Source: Qipengyuania nanhaisediminis
Lineage (GTDB): Bacteria; Pseudomonadota; Alphaproteobacteria; Sphingomonadales; Sphingomonadaceae
Assembly: GCF_900115585.1 (NCBI RefSeq)
Contig: NZ_FOWZ01000002.1
Span: 1 to 64,000 of the forward strand
DNA length: 64,000 bases
Direction: 5' to 3'
Shown: in pieces, positions 10,365 to 20,253 of the stretch
Position numbering within the stretch: position 1 is the first letter of the stretch
How the letters are laid out: every line of letters starts with the position of its first letter
Notes under the pieces: generated by a model
What the model saw: only the letters and a program-made list of their open reading frames with translations
What the model was told of the DNA's origin: nothing
Databases searched by the model: none
Program-made: the position numbers and the translations under genes

Positions 10365-12125
10365 ATGGCATCTGGCGACCTCGCATCCCCCGCAATCTCC
10401 GACGCGCTCGTCATCCTTGGTGCGGCGGGTCTGGTCATCCCTGTCTTTACGCGGTTCCGTATCACGCCTGTCATCGGGTTCATCCTGATCGGCATCCTCG
10501 TGGGCCCTTATGGCCTCGGGCAGCTTGTCTACGAGAGACCGCTGCTGGAACATATAACCATATCCGATCCCGAGGCGCTCGAACCCTTTGCGGAGTTCGG
10601 GATCATCCTGCTCCTCTTCGCCATCGGCCTCGAATTGTCTTTCAACCGCCTGTGGCAGCTGCGCAGGCTAGTGTTCGGACTGGGCGCGATGGAGCTGATG
10701 ATTGGCGGCCTGTGCCTGGCCGCAGTGCTCGCAATGATGGGGCAGTACTGGACCGGCGCATTGGCGCTGGGCTTTGCCCTCGCCTTCTCATCCACAGCCA
10801 TCGTCCTGCCGATTTCGGGCAGCACCAGCCCAGTCGGGCGCGCAGCGCTATCCATGCTGCTGTTCGAAGATATCATGATCGTCCCGATCATCTTCATCCT
10901 TGGCGCAATGGCACCCAATGCTCAGGCCGAGGGCTGGAGCGGCCTCCTCGACACGCTCTGGCAGGGCGCGCTGGTCATTGCGGTCATGATGATCGCCGGC
11001 AGGATCGCCCTTCCCCGCCTGTTCGCCCAGGCCGCGCGGACCAAGAGCCCGGAATTGTTCCTCGCCGCCGCCCTGCTCGTTGTCATCGGCGCCAGCCTTG
11101 CAACGGCCGCCGTCGGCCTGTCGCCGATCGTCGGCGCGCTGATCGCTGGCCTGCTGATCGCCGAAACCGAATATCACGGCGAAGTCGAAAGCATCATGGA
11201 GCCGTTCAAGGGCCTCGCCCTCGGTATCTTCCTGATCACGGTAGGCATGAGCATCGATCTGCGCACGATCTGGGACAATCTCGGCACCATCGCCGTCGCA
11301 GTCCTTGGAGTGCTGGTCTTCAAGGCCTTGCTCACCGGAACGCTTCTGCGCCTCATGGGAGCGCGCAGGAGTACCGCAGCCGAAACGGGCATATTGATGG
11401 CCAGCCCGTCGGAAACGACGCTGATCGTCCTCGCTGCCGCCAGCAGCGCGATGCTGATCCAGCCGGGCACGGCACAGTTCTGGCAGATCGTCACTGCCAT
11501 CGGCCTTACCTTCACGCCGCTGCTGGCCCGCCTGGGGCGCGTGGTCGGCCGCCGCGTCGAGCCTGCTCCCGAGCTCCCGGAAGAGGACGAAGGCGAACCG
11601 CGCGTCATCATCATCGGGGCGGGCCGCGTCGGCAGGTTGATCGCGCAAATGCTCGACGAGCACGACAAGCCCTATGTCGCGATCGATTCCGATGCGGACA
11701 TGATCGAGAGCGCCAAGCGCAAGGGCTATCGCGCGGTATTCGGCGATGCCGCCCGGGGCGATGCGCTACAACACCTCGGCATCGAGGATGCGCTGGCGGT
11801 CGTGCTCACTATGGACGAGCCGATCCTGGCACAGCGGCTGGTCGCCAAATTGCGCGCCAGCTATCCCGATCTCCTGATCGTGGCGCGCGCACGCGACATT
11901 GCACATGCATCCGCGCTCTATCGCGCCGGCGCCAGCCACGCCGTCCCCGAAACGCTGGAAGCCACCCTGCAATTGTCCGAAGCGGTACTGGTCGACATTG
12001 GCGTCGCCATGGGGCCGGTCATCGCCTCCATCCACGAGAAGCGTGACGAGTTTCGCGCCCGCATCGAGGAGGAAGGCGCGCTCGCCTACAAGCCGAAGCT
12101 ACGCTCAGGCACGGTAGACGGCTGA
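10365..12125 (+). CDS. CPA2-family monovalent cation:proton antiporter with TrkA-N (RCK) domain, KefB-like
   Basis: 586 aa. Twelve or more hydrophobic segments fill residues ~10-390, with FAEFGIILLLFAIGLELSF and the family's glycine-rich helices. Residues ~405-530 are a TrkA-N/RCK Rossmann domain (VIIIGAGRVGRLIAQML, then YVAIDSDADMI). KefB/KefC-type proteins exchange K+ (or Na+) for protons across the inner membrane, gated by nucleotides or glutathione adducts. Here the ligand is not evident. The ATG follows AAGGA. It diverges from the subtilase gene, with 124 bp between the start codons. Confidence 0.9.
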   Translation: MASGDLASPAISDALVILGAAGLVIPVFTRFRITPVIGFILIGILVGPYGLGQLVYERPLLEHITISDPEALEPFAEFGIILLLFAIGLELSFNRLWQLRRLVFGLGAMELMIGGLCLAAVLAMMGQYWTGALALGFALAFSSTAIVLPISGSTSPVGRAALSMLLFEDIMIVPIIFILGAMAPNAQAEGWSGLLDTLWQGALVIAVMMIAGRIALPRLFAQAARTKSPELFLAAALLVVIGASLATAAVGLSPIVGALIAGLLIAETEYHGEVESIMEPFKGLALGIFLITVGMSIDLRTIWDNLGTIAVAVLGVLVFKALLTGTLLRLMGARRSTAAETGILMASPSETTLIVLAAASSAMLIQPGTAQFWQIVTAIGLTFTPLLARLGRVVGRRVEPAPELPEEDEGEPRVIIIGAGRVGRLIAQMLDEHDKPYVAIDSDADMIESAKRKGYRAVFGDAARGDALQHLGIEDALAVVLTMDEPILAQRLVAKLRASYPDLLIVARARDIAHASALYRAGASHAVPETLEATLQLSEAVLVDIGVAMGPVIASIHEKRDEFRARIEEEGALAYKPKLRSGTVDG

Positions 12126-12178
12126 TTTTATGTGAACTCTTGCGTTTCCGATGCGTTGGTTAAGCAAAGGAGACACAA

Positions 12179-12358
12179 ATGAGCGACATAGATCCGACCA
12201 AGCCGATCCCGAACGACGAAAAGTTCAAGCCGCAGAACGTGGCCGATCCGTTGAAGGACCAGGCCCCCGATCAGCTGCGCGGCAAGCCCGGTGACACCGA
12301 GGGCTACGATATCGAGCAGGGCTCCAGCGGCGTGACGAAGAAAACGCCCAGCGCCTGA
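12179..12358 (+). CDS. Small acidic/charged hypothetical protein, 59 aa
   Basis: A short ORF with a strong ribosome site (AAAGGAGA, 5 bases before the ATG). It encodes 59 residues rich in Asp, Lys, Pro and Gln (starts MSDIDPTKPIPNDEKFKP), with no cysteine and no membrane or signal segment, so it is likely disordered and cytoplasmic. It lies 53 bp after the antiporter gene and 20 bp before a clear terminator, so it is the last cistron of that transcript or a separate small mRNA. I recognise no family. The good ribosome site and the terminator are the support. Confidence 0.65.
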   Translation: MSDIDPTKPIPNDEKFKPQNVADPLKDQAPDQLRGKPGDTEGYDIEQGSSGVTKKTPSA

Positions 12359-12378
12359 TCCACGGCAAGAATTGAAAG

Positions 12379-12410
12379 CGCCTGACGGACCCCGGTTCGT
12401 CAGGCGTTTT
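12379..12410 (+). terminator. Rho-independent terminator after the 59-aa ORF
   Basis: A perfect 9-bp stem CGCCTGACG/CGTCAGGCG with a 10-base loop is followed by TTTT. It overlaps the final codons of the convergent alaS gene, so alaS coding sequence doubles as the terminator's right arm. Confidence 0.85.
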
Positions 12411-15063
12411 CGCGTTCGAGCGCGGTGCGGACCGCGGCAAGCGCGTCGTCCGCCTTGGCCCCGTCCGGACCGCCACCCTGCGCCATGTCGGGACGGCCGC
12501 CGCCGCCCTTTCCGCCAAGCGCTTCGACGCCGGCGCGGACGAGGTCGACCGCGCTCACGCGATCGGTAAGGTCGTCCGTCACGGCAACGGCAAAGGCGCC
12601 CTTCCCGTCATTGACCGCGCAAATCGCGGCAACACCCGATCCCATACGCTTTTTCGCCTCGTCGAGAAGCGGACGCAGTTCCTTCGGATTAAGGCCCTCG
12701 ATCACCTGGCCGGAGAAGGTGATCCCACCGATCTCTTCATCCGCACCCGCAGCATCGCCCGAACCGCCACCACCGAGCGCGAGCGCGCGCTTGGCTTCGG
12801 CGAGTTCCTTTTCGAGGCGCTTGCGCTCTTCCACCAGCGCCGAAACCCGCGCAGCCGCTTCGTCCGGAGAGGTCTTCAACGCACCTGCGATTGCCCGCAC
12901 GGCTTCGTCGCGTGACAGGAGCCACTGGCGTGCCGCTTCGCCCGTGAGCGCTTCGATTCGGCGCACGCCGGAACTGACCGCGCTCTCGCTGACGATCTTG
13001 AACAGGCCTATATCGCCCGTCGCTTCGACATGGGTGCCGCCGCACAGTTCGACCGAGTAATTCTTGCCCTCGTCGCCCTTACGACCCATCGACAGGACGC
13101 GGACTTCGTCGCCATATTTCTCGCCGAACAACGCCAGCGCGCCTGCAGCCACTGCATCGTCGGGCGTCATGAGGCGCGTGCCGACCGTTTCGTTGGCGCG
13201 GATTTCCTCGTTCACCTCTGCTTCGATCGCCGCGATATCCTCGTCGGATAGCGGCTTGGGGTGCGAGAAGTCGAAGCGGAAGCGATCGTCGGAAACCAGC
13301 GAGCCCTTCTGGGTCACGTGGTCGCCAAGGCGGTTGCGCAGCGCTGCGTGAACAAGGTGCGTCGCGGAGTGATTCGCACGAATGCGATCGCGGCGGCCGG
13401 CATCGATTTCGAGATGCACCGCATCGCCGACCTTGATCGTCCCCTTGGCAACCTTGGCGACATGCGTGTGCAAACGCCCAAGCGGCTTGTTCGTCGTGGA
13501 AACGGCGATCTCCAGCCCCTCGGGTGTCCAGATGCGCCCGGCATCGCCGGTCTGGCCGCCGCTTTCACCGTAGAAGGGCGTTTGGTTGGTCAGCACGATC
13601 ACGTCGTCGCCTTCGGACGCGCTATCGATTTCCTTGCCGTCCTTTACCAGTGCGACGACTTCGGCCTCGCCCGTGTCGGAGCTGTAGCCGGTAAACTCGG
13701 TCGAACCTTCGCGTTCGGCAATGTCGAACCAGACTTCCTCACTGGCTGCCTCGCCCGACCCTTTCCACGCTGCGCGCGCGGCTGCCTTCTGCTGCGCCAT
13801 GGCTGCATCGAAGCCATCCTTGTCGACGCCGATACCGCGATTGCGCAGCGCGTCTTCGGTAAGGTCGTAAGGAAAGCCATAAGTGTCGTAGAGCTTGAAC
13901 GCGGTCTCGCCGTCCAGCGTGCCGCCCTCGCCCATGTCGCCGGTGGCTTCGTCGAGGAGCTTGAGGCCCTTGTCGAGCGTGCGCCGGAACTGGGTTTCCT
14001 CGCGCTCCAGCACTTCCTGGATCAGCGGCTGGCCGCGCACCAGCTCCGGATAGGCAGCGCCCATTTCGCTAACGAGTTCGGGCACCAGGCGATGCATCAG
14101 CGGTTCGCTTGCACCCAGCAGGTGCGCATGGCGCATTGCGCGGCGCATGATGCGGCGAAGGACGTAGCCGCGGCCTTCGTTGCTCGGCAAAACGCCGTCG
14201 GCCAGCAGGAAGCTGGTCGAACGCAAGTGGTCGGCGATGACGCGGTGGCTGGCGGTCTGGTCGCCTTCGGCCTTAACGCCGGTCAGCGCTTCGCTGGCGC
14301 CGATCAGGGCCTTGAAGGTATCGGTGTCGTAATTGTCGTGCACGCCCTGCATGACCGCTGCGACACGTTCGATGCCCATGCCGGTGTCGATGCTGGGCTT
14401 GGGCAGGTCGCCGACGATCTCGTCCGCTTCCTGCGTGAACTGCATGAAGACGAGGTTCCAGATTTCGACGAAGCGGTCGCCGTCTTCCTCTGGGCTACCC
14501 GGAGGGCCGCCCCAGATGTGATCGCCGTGGTCGTAGAAGATTTCCGAACAAGGGCCACACGGACCGTCCGAGCCCATGGCCCAGAAATTGTCCTTGGTCG
14601 GGATGCGGATGATCTTGTCGTCGGCAAATCCGGTGCGCTTCTTCCACAGGTCGAAAGCTTCATCGTCCGTGTGGTACACGGTGACCAGCAGCTTTTCGGG
14701 ATCGAGCCCCCACTCCTTGGTCAGCAGCGTCCACGCATGGTCGATCGCCCGTTCCTTGAAATAGTCGCCAAAGCTGAAATTGCCGAGCATTTCGAAGAAC
14801 GTATGGTGGCGCGCCGTGTAGCCGACATTGTCGAGATCGTTGTGCTTGCCACCTGCGCGTACGCATTTCTGCGAGCTCGTCGCGCGGGGCGCCGGCGGCG
14901 TTTCAAGGCCCGTGAACGCGTTCTTGAACGGCACCATGCCCGCATTGACGAACATCAGCGTGGGATCGCTGAAAGGCACCAGGGGTGCGCTCGGCACTTC
15001 CTCGTGCCCGTTGGCGGCGAAGTAATCGAGGAAGGAGCGGCGGATTTCGTTGGTCGACGTCAT
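12400..15063 (-). CDS. alaS: Alanine-tRNA ligase
   Basis: 887 aa, full length for AlaRS. It charges tRNA-Ala in the cytoplasm and edits Ser/Gly mischarging. The class II aminoacylation domain is N-terminal ([20 protein letters not shown], motif 2 region [20 protein letters not shown]). The middle editing domain carries the zinc-binding [11 protein letters not shown] and CGGTHV sets. A C-Ala domain with a Gly-rich segment ([16 protein letters not shown]) follows. The ATG at 15063 gives the expected N-terminus [15 protein letters not shown]. The stop overlaps the terminator of the convergent small ORF. Confidence 0.98.
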   Translation of the reverse strand: MTSTNEIRRSFLDYFAANGHEEVPSAPLVPFSDPTLMFVNAGMVPFKNAFTGLETPPAPRATSSQKCVRAGGKHNDLDNVGYTARHHTFFEMLGNFSFGDYFKERAIDHAWTLLTKEWGLDPEKLLVTVYHTDDEAFDLWKKRTGFADDKIIRIPTKDNFWAMGSDGPCGPCSEIFYDHGDHIWGGPPGSPEEDGDRFVEIWNLVFMQFTQEADEIVGDLPKPSIDTGMGIERVAAVMQGVHDNYDTDTFKALIGASEALTGVKAEGDQTASHRVIADHLRSTSFLLADGVLPSNEGRGYVLRRIMRRAMRHAHLLGASEPLMHRLVPELVSEMGAAYPELVRGQPLIQEVLEREETQFRRTLDKGLKLLDEATGDMGEGGTLDGETAFKLYDTYGFPYDLTEDALRNRGIGVDKDGFDAAMAQQKAAARAAWKGSGEAASEEVWFDIAEREGSTEFTGYSSDTGEAEVVALVKDGKEIDSASEGDDVIVLTNQTPFYGESGGQTGDAGRIWTPEGLEIAVSTTNKPLGRLHTHVAKVAKGTIKVGDAVHLEIDAGRRDRIRANHSATHLVHAALRNRLGDHVTQKGSLVSDDRFRFDFSHPKPLSDEDIAAIEAEVNEEIRANETVGTRLMTPDDAVAAGALALFGEKYGDEVRVLSMGRKGDEGKNYSVELCGGTHVEATGDIGLFKIVSESAVSSGVRRIEALTGEAARQWLLSRDEAVRAIAGALKTSPDEAAARVSALVEERKRLEKELAEAKRALALGGGGSGDAAGADEEIGGITFSGQVIEGLNPKELRPLLDEAKKRMGSGVAAICAVNDGKGAFAVAVTDDLTDRVSAVDLVRAGVEALGGKGGGGRPDMAQGGGPDGAKADDALAAVRTALERENA

Positions 15064-15136
15064 GGCTTGCGCACGTAAGCAATCGACGCGCAGCCGACAA
15101 GCGCGAAAGACCGCTGAAAGTGTGCAGATTCCCCGA

Positions 15137-15973
15137 TTATCGGGCCAAAGTGGCGCTTACGATCCAGCAGCTGGCGGGCAATTCGATGCGATCGCCCTTG
15201 CGATGGCTTTCGAGCATCGTGCGCAATCTCGAGATCGCCCTGTCGCGCTCTTCACCCGACATCGCCGCGATTGCCCGGGCGGCCGGACCAATCCTCAGGA
15301 AATAGGAAGTCGCATCGTCGAGCGCATCCGGCCCCTCGCCCGCCACCATACCGTAATCGATGGCGTCGAACCGAAGCGCGCCCCAACCGGCCTCCTCGAG
15401 AATTGCCGTCACGTAGTCACGTTCGCCGAAGGCAAACGGCCCGGGCGTGCGCGGATCGGCAGGTGCAGGCAAGACGTCGAGGACCGATGACAATTCCTGC
15501 GCCCAGAGGTTTTCGGAGCGTTCGCGAAAACAGGAAAACACCATACGCGCGTCGGGTGAAACCTGGCGGGAAACGTGTGAAAATGCGGCGACCGGATCAT
15601 CGAAGAACATCACCCCGTGCCGCGAGACGACGAGGTCCGGCCGTCTATCCGATGCAATCCATTGCGAGGCATCTGCCAGTGTGAAGTGGGCATTGGGAAG
15701 GTCGGCGGCGCGCTCCCTCGCCACCGCGAGCAATTCCTCGCTGATATCGACACCGGACACCTGCGAAGCGGGAGACATTCGGGCGAGGCTTATCGAAATT
15801 TCCCCGGCCCCGCATCCGATGTCCAGCGCATGGTCGAAGGGTTCGGCAGTCGCCGCGGCCACGAGCCGCTCTGTCAGCGGTCCGAAGCTGCGATCGGTCC
15901 GTTGCCATTCATGCGCCCAGCTCTTGCCGGTCTTTCCGGTCCATTCGGATCCCGAAACGCTCGCATCAGACAT
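15137..15973 (-). CDS. Class I SAM-dependent methyltransferase
   Basis: 278 aa from an ATG whose first bases overlap the stop of the upstream epimerase gene by 8 bp, so translation is probably coupled. The SAM-binding motif is [16 protein letters not shown] (residues ~46-61), then [11 protein letters not shown] with the ribose-binding Asp. The post-I region reads [15 protein letters not shown]. The substrate is not evident from sequence. The coupling to UDP-sugar enzymes hints at sugar or glycolipid methylation, but this could equally be a ubiquinone/UbiE-like small-molecule methyltransferase. Confidence 0.8.
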   Translation of the reverse strand: MSDASVSGSEWTGKTGKSWAHEWQRTDRSFGPLTERLVAAATAEPFDHALDIGCGAGEISISLARMSPASQVSGVDISEELLAVARERAADLPNAHFTLADASQWIASDRRPDLVVSRHGVMFFDDPVAAFSHVSRQVSPDARMVFSCFRERSENLWAQELSSVLDVLPAPADPRTPGPFAFGERDYVTAILEEAGWGALRFDAIDYGMVAGEGPDALDDATSYFLRIGPAARAIAAMSGEERDRAISRLRTMLESHRKGDRIELPASCWIVSATLAR

Positions 15974-16991
15974 CGTAATAATCCCTGTACCACTGCGTGA
16001 AGCGAGCGACCCCGTCCTTGATATCGGTAGCGGGTACGTATCCGGTGAGACTTCGCAGAAGCTCTGCATCCGCCCAGGTCGCGGGCACGTCGCCAGGTTG
16101 CATGGGCATCAGGTTGCGTTTGGCTGTCACGCCAAGCGCCGCCTCGATGGCCGCGATCATGTCGCCCAGCTGCACGGGTTTGGAGTTGCCGATATTGACG
16201 ATCCTCCACGGCGCGACGGGTGACAGGCTGTCACCCTCTGCCACGTCCTCCGGTCCGTCGGGTCGTACCGGCGGCACATCGATCAAGCGGCGAACAGCTT
16301 CGACGAGATCTTCCACGTAAGTGAAATCGCGCGACATCTCGCCGTGATTGTACACATCGATCGGCTCGCCCGAGAGCATGGCGCGGGTGAACTTGAAGAG
16401 GGCCATGTCAGGCCGCCCCCACGGGCCATAGACCGTGAAAAAGCGGAACATCGTGATCGGCAGGTCGAAGAGGTGCGCGTAGGAATGCGCCATCGCCTCG
16501 TTCGCCTTTTTCGTTGCCGCATAAAACGACATCTGGTGGTCGGTCTTCATCGTCTCGCGATACGGCATTTCAGTGTTGGCGCCGTAGGCGGAGGACGTGG
16601 AGGCCAGCAGCATATGCTCTGGCGGATGTGCCCGCGCCGCTTCGAGCAACTCGAAGGTCCCGACGAGATTGCTCTCCAGGTAAGAGCGCGGGTTCTCGAT
16701 GGAGTAACGCACACCCGCCTGAGCAGCGAGGTGCACGACAATGTCGGGCTGCTCGGCCTCGAAAAAGTCCATCAGCAGGCCGGACTGTTCGATCGGCTCG
16801 TTGACGATGCGGAAGCCGGGATTCTGCAGCAAATCGGCTTGCCGACGCCGCTTCAGCCCCGGATCGTAATAATCGCTGAGCGAGTCGACGCCGATGACCC
16901 GAAAGCCGTCTGCCAGCAGGCGCTTGCACGTGAAATACCCGATAAAACCGGCCGCCCCGGTGACGAGCGCCGTGCGGTTTTCCTGCATCAA
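15966..16991 (-). CDS. NAD-dependent epimerase, UDP-glucuronate 4-epimerase type
   Basis: 341 aa of the extended short-chain dehydrogenase family. The NAD-binding motif TGAAGFIG (residues ~11-18) and the catalytic YAATK (Tyr-x3-Lys) with TSSAYG before it are visible. [14 protein letters not shown] after the first strand and [14 protein letters not shown] are characteristic of UDP-glucuronate 4-epimerases, which make UDP-galacturonate. The gene overlaps the stop of ugd by 4 bp, and ugd supplies the UDP-glucuronate substrate, which supports the assignment. Confidence 0.88.
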   Translation of the reverse strand: MMQENRTALVTGAAGFIGYFTCKRLLADGFRVIGVDSLSDYYDPGLKRRRQADLLQNPGFRIVNEPIEQSGLLMDFFEAEQPDIVVHLAAQAGVRYSIENPRSYLESNLVGTFELLEAARAHPPEHMLLASTSSAYGANTEMPYRETMKTDHQMSFYAATKKANEAMAHSYAHLFDLPITMFRFFTVYGPWGRPDMALFKFTRAMLSGEPIDVYNHGEMSRDFTYVEDLVEAVRRLIDVPPVRPDGPEDVAEGDSLSPVAPWRIVNIGNSKPVQLGDMIAAIEAALGVTAKRNLMPMQPGDVPATWADAELLRSLTGYVPATDIKDGVARFTQWYRDYYDV

Positions 16992-18154
16992 TCCGCCCCG
17001 AAGAGATCGCGCGTGAAGACCTTGTCGCGCACGTCGGCAAGCTCCTCGGTCAAACGGTTCGCCACGATGACATCGGAAGAACGCTTGAACGCCTCGAGGT
17101 CGCGCTCGACCCGCGAACCGAAGAAGCTGTCGTCCTCCATGACGGGTTCATAGACGATGACCTCGATGCCCTTGGCCTTGATCCGCTTCATGATCCCCTG
17201 GATCGAGGATTGGCGGAAATTGTCCGACCCGGCTTTCATCACGAGGCGAAACACGCCCACAGTCTTGGGCTCTTTCGCGATGATGCGGTCGGCCAGATAG
17301 TCCTTGCGGGTCCTATTGGCATCGACGATCGCGCGGATCAGGTTCTGCGGCACCTCGCTGTAATTCGCGAGTAGCTGCTTGGTATCTTTCGGCAGGCAGT
17401 ACCCGCCATATCCGAATGATGGGTTGTTATAGTGAGAGCCGATGCGCGGATCGTGCCCGATGCCCTCGATTATCTGCCGCGTATCGAGGCCGCGCGACAG
17501 GGCGTAGCTGTCCAGTTCGTTGAAGAAAGCCACTCTCATGGCGAGGTAGGTATTGGCGAAAAGCTTGATCGCTTCCGCCTCGTCGGCATCGGTCAGTAGG
17601 ACCGGTACGTCATCATCCAGCGCCGGTTCGAGCAACAGATCGGCAAATGTCCGGGCCCTGTCCGAACGTTCTCCGACGATGATGCGCGAAGGGTGGAGAT
17701 TGTCGTAGAGCGCCTTGCCTTCGCGCAGGAACTCGGGGCTGAAAATTATGCGATCGCTGCCAAGGCGCTCCCGCGCCGACGCGACATATCCGACCGGGAT
17801 CGTCGACTTTATGACGACGGTGACGTCCGAATTTGCGGACAGAACCTTCTGCGTGACGGAATCGACGGCCGAGGTGTCGAAGAAATTGGTCTCGGGGTCG
17901 TAATTGGTCGGCACTGCGACAACAGCAAATTTCGCGCCCTCTACCGCTGCGTCGAAATCGGTCGTGAACTCGAGGTCGAGATCGTCCCTCAGCAGGTATT
18001 CTTCGACCAGTTCGTCCTGGATGGGCGATTTGCGTTCGCGAAGCATGGCAATCCGCTCTGCGGAAACGTCCACACCGACGACGCTATTATGCTGCGACAG
18101 CATGATGGCATTGGACAATCCGACATATCCAAGCCCGAAAACAGCAATCTTCAT
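16988..18154 (-). CDS. ugd: UDP-glucose 6-dehydrogenase
   Basis: 388 aa, the same length as the short enterobacterial Ugd. It oxidises UDP-glucose twice with NAD+ to UDP-glucuronate. The N-terminal Rossmann motif is [16 protein letters not shown]. The catalytic cysteine is in [14 protein letters not shown] (about residue 253). The middle dimerisation helix and the C-terminal UDP-binding domain are present. It is the first gene of a minus-strand operon ugd - epimerase - methyltransferase with 4-bp and 8-bp overlaps, and it feeds uronic-acid-containing surface glycans. Confidence 0.92.
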   Translation of the reverse strand: MKIAVFGLGYVGLSNAIMLSQHNSVVGVDVSAERIAMLRERKSPIQDELVEEYLLRDDLDLEFTTDFDAAVEGAKFAVVAVPTNYDPETNFFDTSAVDSVTQKVLSANSDVTVVIKSTIPVGYVASARERLGSDRIIFSPEFLREGKALYDNLHPSRIIVGERSDRARTFADLLLEPALDDDVPVLLTDADEAEAIKLFANTYLAMRVAFFNELDSYALSRGLDTRQIIEGIGHDPRIGSHYNNPSFGYGGYCLPKDTKQLLANYSEVPQNLIRAIVDANRTRKDYLADRIIAKEPKTVGVFRLVMKAGSDNFRQSSIQGIMKRIKAKGIEVIVYEPVMEDDSFFGSRVERDLEAFKRSSDVIVANRLTEELADVRDKVFTRDLFGAD

Positions 18155-18250
18155 GGAATTACCTGTCTTGCCTCGTGTGTGTGGGCGTCTGCACGCGAAG
18201 GCGCGCCGCCTGATAGATGGTTGGCGCGCCGGCCAACCGCAATGGCGGAC

Positions 18251-18877
18251 CTACCAAACGAAATAGGCTCCACCCTTCTCTCGCGCGCGCTGCCACGCGG
18301 GTCGTGCATGAATGGCTTCGACGAAGCGGGCGAGCTTGGGTGCCTTCTCAACGTAACCCTGCATGACCGCAATCTCCGCCGGAAAGCTCATCATGACGTC
18401 TGCGGCACTCCAGTCGTTTCCGACGAAATGAAGATCATCGCCGATCTTCTCTTCGGCAAAGGCGATGTGAGCGGCCATCTGCTCGTCCACCCGCGGCATC
18501 AATGGGGCGGCGGCATCGCCGAGCCGGCCAGCATAGATCTTGAGCATGACCGGGACGAAAAAGGAACTCTCCCCGAACTGCATCCATTCGAGATGGTCGA
18601 TCCAGGCATCGCTGGCGCGATCGGGCAGCCAGTCCTTGCCGCCGTGCCGTTCGCACAGATATTCGATGATCGCGCCACTTTCGCTGATCATGCGTCCGTC
18701 ATCTTCGATGACCGGGGACTTGCCGAGGGGGTGCACCTGCTTGAGTTCCGGCGGTGCAAGATTACTTTCGGCGTCACGCTGATAGGAACGGATCTCGTAA
18801 TCGGCCCCCAGCTCTTCGAGCAGCCAGAGGATACGCTGCGAACGACTGTTGTTCAGATGATGGACGATTACGGTCAT
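18251..18877 (-). CDS. Glutathione S-transferase family protein
   Basis: 208 aa, the usual GST length. The N-terminal thioredoxin fold carries SRILWLLEELG-like sequence (QRILWLLEELGADYEIRSY) and the cis-Pro region KSPVIEDDG followed by the glutathione-contacting SGAIIEYL. An all-helical C-terminal domain follows (SAADVMMSFP). The family conjugates or reduces substrates with glutathione in the cytosol. The substrate is unknown. The ATG is preceded by GGGAG. Confidence 0.9.
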   Translation of the reverse strand: MTVIVHHLNNSRSQRILWLLEELGADYEIRSYQRDAESNLAPPELKQVHPLGKSPVIEDDGRMISESGAIIEYLCERHGGKDWLPDRASDAWIDHLEWMQFGESSFFVPVMLKIYAGRLGDAAAPLMPRVDEQMAAHIAFAEEKIGDDLHFVGNDWSAADVMMSFPAEIAVMQGYVEKAPKLARFVEAIHARPAWQRAREKGGAYFVW

Positions 18878-18941
18878 TCCGGGCTCCCGATTGATAGCCG
18901 GAACTGCCTAGTCGCACCGGAAACGTATTGCCAGTAGCAGA

Positions 18942-18995
18942 TACGGAAAAGCCGGTGCGGCAACATCCAAAGGGAGTGCGCGCACCGGCTTTCCG
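18942..18995 (-). terminator. Rho-independent terminator of recA
   Basis: On the minus strand, about 85 bp after the recA stop, a GC-rich stem (GGAAAGCCGGTGCG pairing with CGCACCGGCTTTTCC) closes a ~21-base loop, with CTTTT forming the tail. It lies between recA and the GST gene. Confidence 0.75.
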
Positions 18996-19081
18996 TTTCA
19001 TCGGGAGCACCGGGGGACAGTCCGGCTTGCAAGTGGCAGGGGTTGAAGTGCCACCCACGCTCCCGCTTCGAGGGTCTGTGA

Positions 19082-20143
19082 TCAGTCGTCCGCGTCCGGA
19101 CCGGTCATCATCTCCTCGGCGACCTCGTCGGTTTTGCCGCGGATGGCGGCTTCCAACTTGGCACACATCTCTGGATTTTCTTTCAGGAAGGTCTTCGCAT
19201 TCTCGCGGCCCTGGCCGATGCGGACGCTGTCGTAGCTGAACCAGCTGCCCGATTTTTCGACGATGCCGGCCTTCACGCCAAGATCGAGGATTTCGCCGAT
19301 CTTGGAGATGCCTTCGCCGTACATGATATCGAATTCGACCTGCTTGAACGGCGGAGCGACCTTGTTCTTCACCACCTTCACGCGGGTCGAGTTACCGACC
19401 ACTTCGTCACGGTCCTTGATCTGGCCGGTGCGGCGGATGTCGAGGCGGACCGAAGCATAGAACTTGAGCGCGTTACCGCCGGTCGTGGTTTCGGGGTTAC
19501 CGTACATCACGCCGATCTTCATGCGCAGCTGGTTGATGAAGATCACCATGCACTTCGAACGGTTGATCGATCCGGTCAGCTTGCGCAGCGACTGCGACAT
19601 CAGGCGTGCCTGGAGGCCGACGTGGCTGTCGCCCATCTCGCCTTCGATTTCAGCGCGCGGAACCAGCGCGGCGACGGAGTCGACCACGAGGATGTCGATC
19701 GCGTTCGAACGCACCAGCGTATCGGTGATTTCCAGCGCCTGTTCACCCGTGTCAGGCTGCGACACGATCAGTTCGTCGATATCGACGCCCAGCTTCTTGG
19801 CATAGACCGGGTCGAGCGCGTGTTCCGCATCGACGAACGCGGCAGTGCCGCCGGCCTTCTGCGCTTCGGCGATGCAGTGCAGCGCCAGCGTGGTCTTACC
19901 CGAGCTTTCCGGGCCGTAAACTTCGATCACGCGGCCCTTGGGCAGGCCGCCAATTCCCAGCGCGATATCGAGGCCAAGCGATCCGGTGGAAATCGATTCC
20001 ACGTTCATCGCTTCCTTGCTGCCCAGCTTCATGGCCGAGCCTTTACCGAACGCGCGGTCAATCTGTGCGAGAGCGGCATCGAGCGCCTTCTGACGGTCTG
20101 CAGACATTTCTTTATCCTTCACGAGCTTCAGACTGGCCGCCAT
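19082..20143 (-). CDS. recA: Recombinase RecA
   Basis: 353 aa. It binds single-stranded DNA, catalyses strand exchange and triggers LexA self-cleavage. Walker A is [12 protein letters not shown] (residues ~73-84). The Walker B strand is [10 protein letters not shown]. Loop L1/L2 elements ([34 protein letters not shown]) are intact. The acidic C-terminal tail ends in GPDADD. A GTTC-N7-GTTC SOS box lies about 80 bp upstream and a terminator about 85 bp downstream, so this is a monocistronic SOS gene. Confidence 0.99.
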   Translation of the reverse strand: MAASLKLVKDKEMSADRQKALDAALAQIDRAFGKGSAMKLGSKEAMNVESISTGSLGLDIALGIGGLPKGRVIEVYGPESSGKTTLALHCIAEAQKAGGTAAFVDAEHALDPVYAKKLGVDIDELIVSQPDTGEQALEITDTLVRSNAIDILVVDSVAALVPRAEIEGEMGDSHVGLQARLMSQSLRKLTGSINRSKCMVIFINQLRMKIGVMYGNPETTTGGNALKFYASVRLDIRRTGQIKDRDEVVGNSTRVKVVKNKVAPPFKQVEFDIMYGEGISKIGEILDLGVKAGIVEKSGSWFSYDSVRIGQGRENAKTFLKENPEMCAKLEAAIRGKTDEVAEEMMTGPDADD

Positions 20144-20220
20144 GACACATACCCCTTTCGCTTTTCCAGAGCCGTTTTCGACTCTTCAACACAACAGGGT
20201 GTACCGCGTTTGTTCCACAA

Positions 20221-20235
20221 GAACAAGAGTGGAAC
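20221..20235 (-). promoter_or_regulatory. LexA (SOS) box upstream of recA
   Basis: GAAC-AAGAGTG-GAAC on the plus strand, i.e. GTTC-N7-GTTC read toward recA. This is the exact alphaproteobacterial LexA operator consensus, 78 bp upstream of the recA start codon. The same motif recurs at uvrA (47085), which supports both. Confidence 0.88.
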
Positions 20236-20253
20236 GAATTTTTTGTTGGAAAG

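Noticed and set aside
13261-15078. 605-aa open frame antisense to alaS
   Set aside because: It mirrors alaS codons. GC-rich coding DNA leaves the antisense frame open, and alaS is certain.
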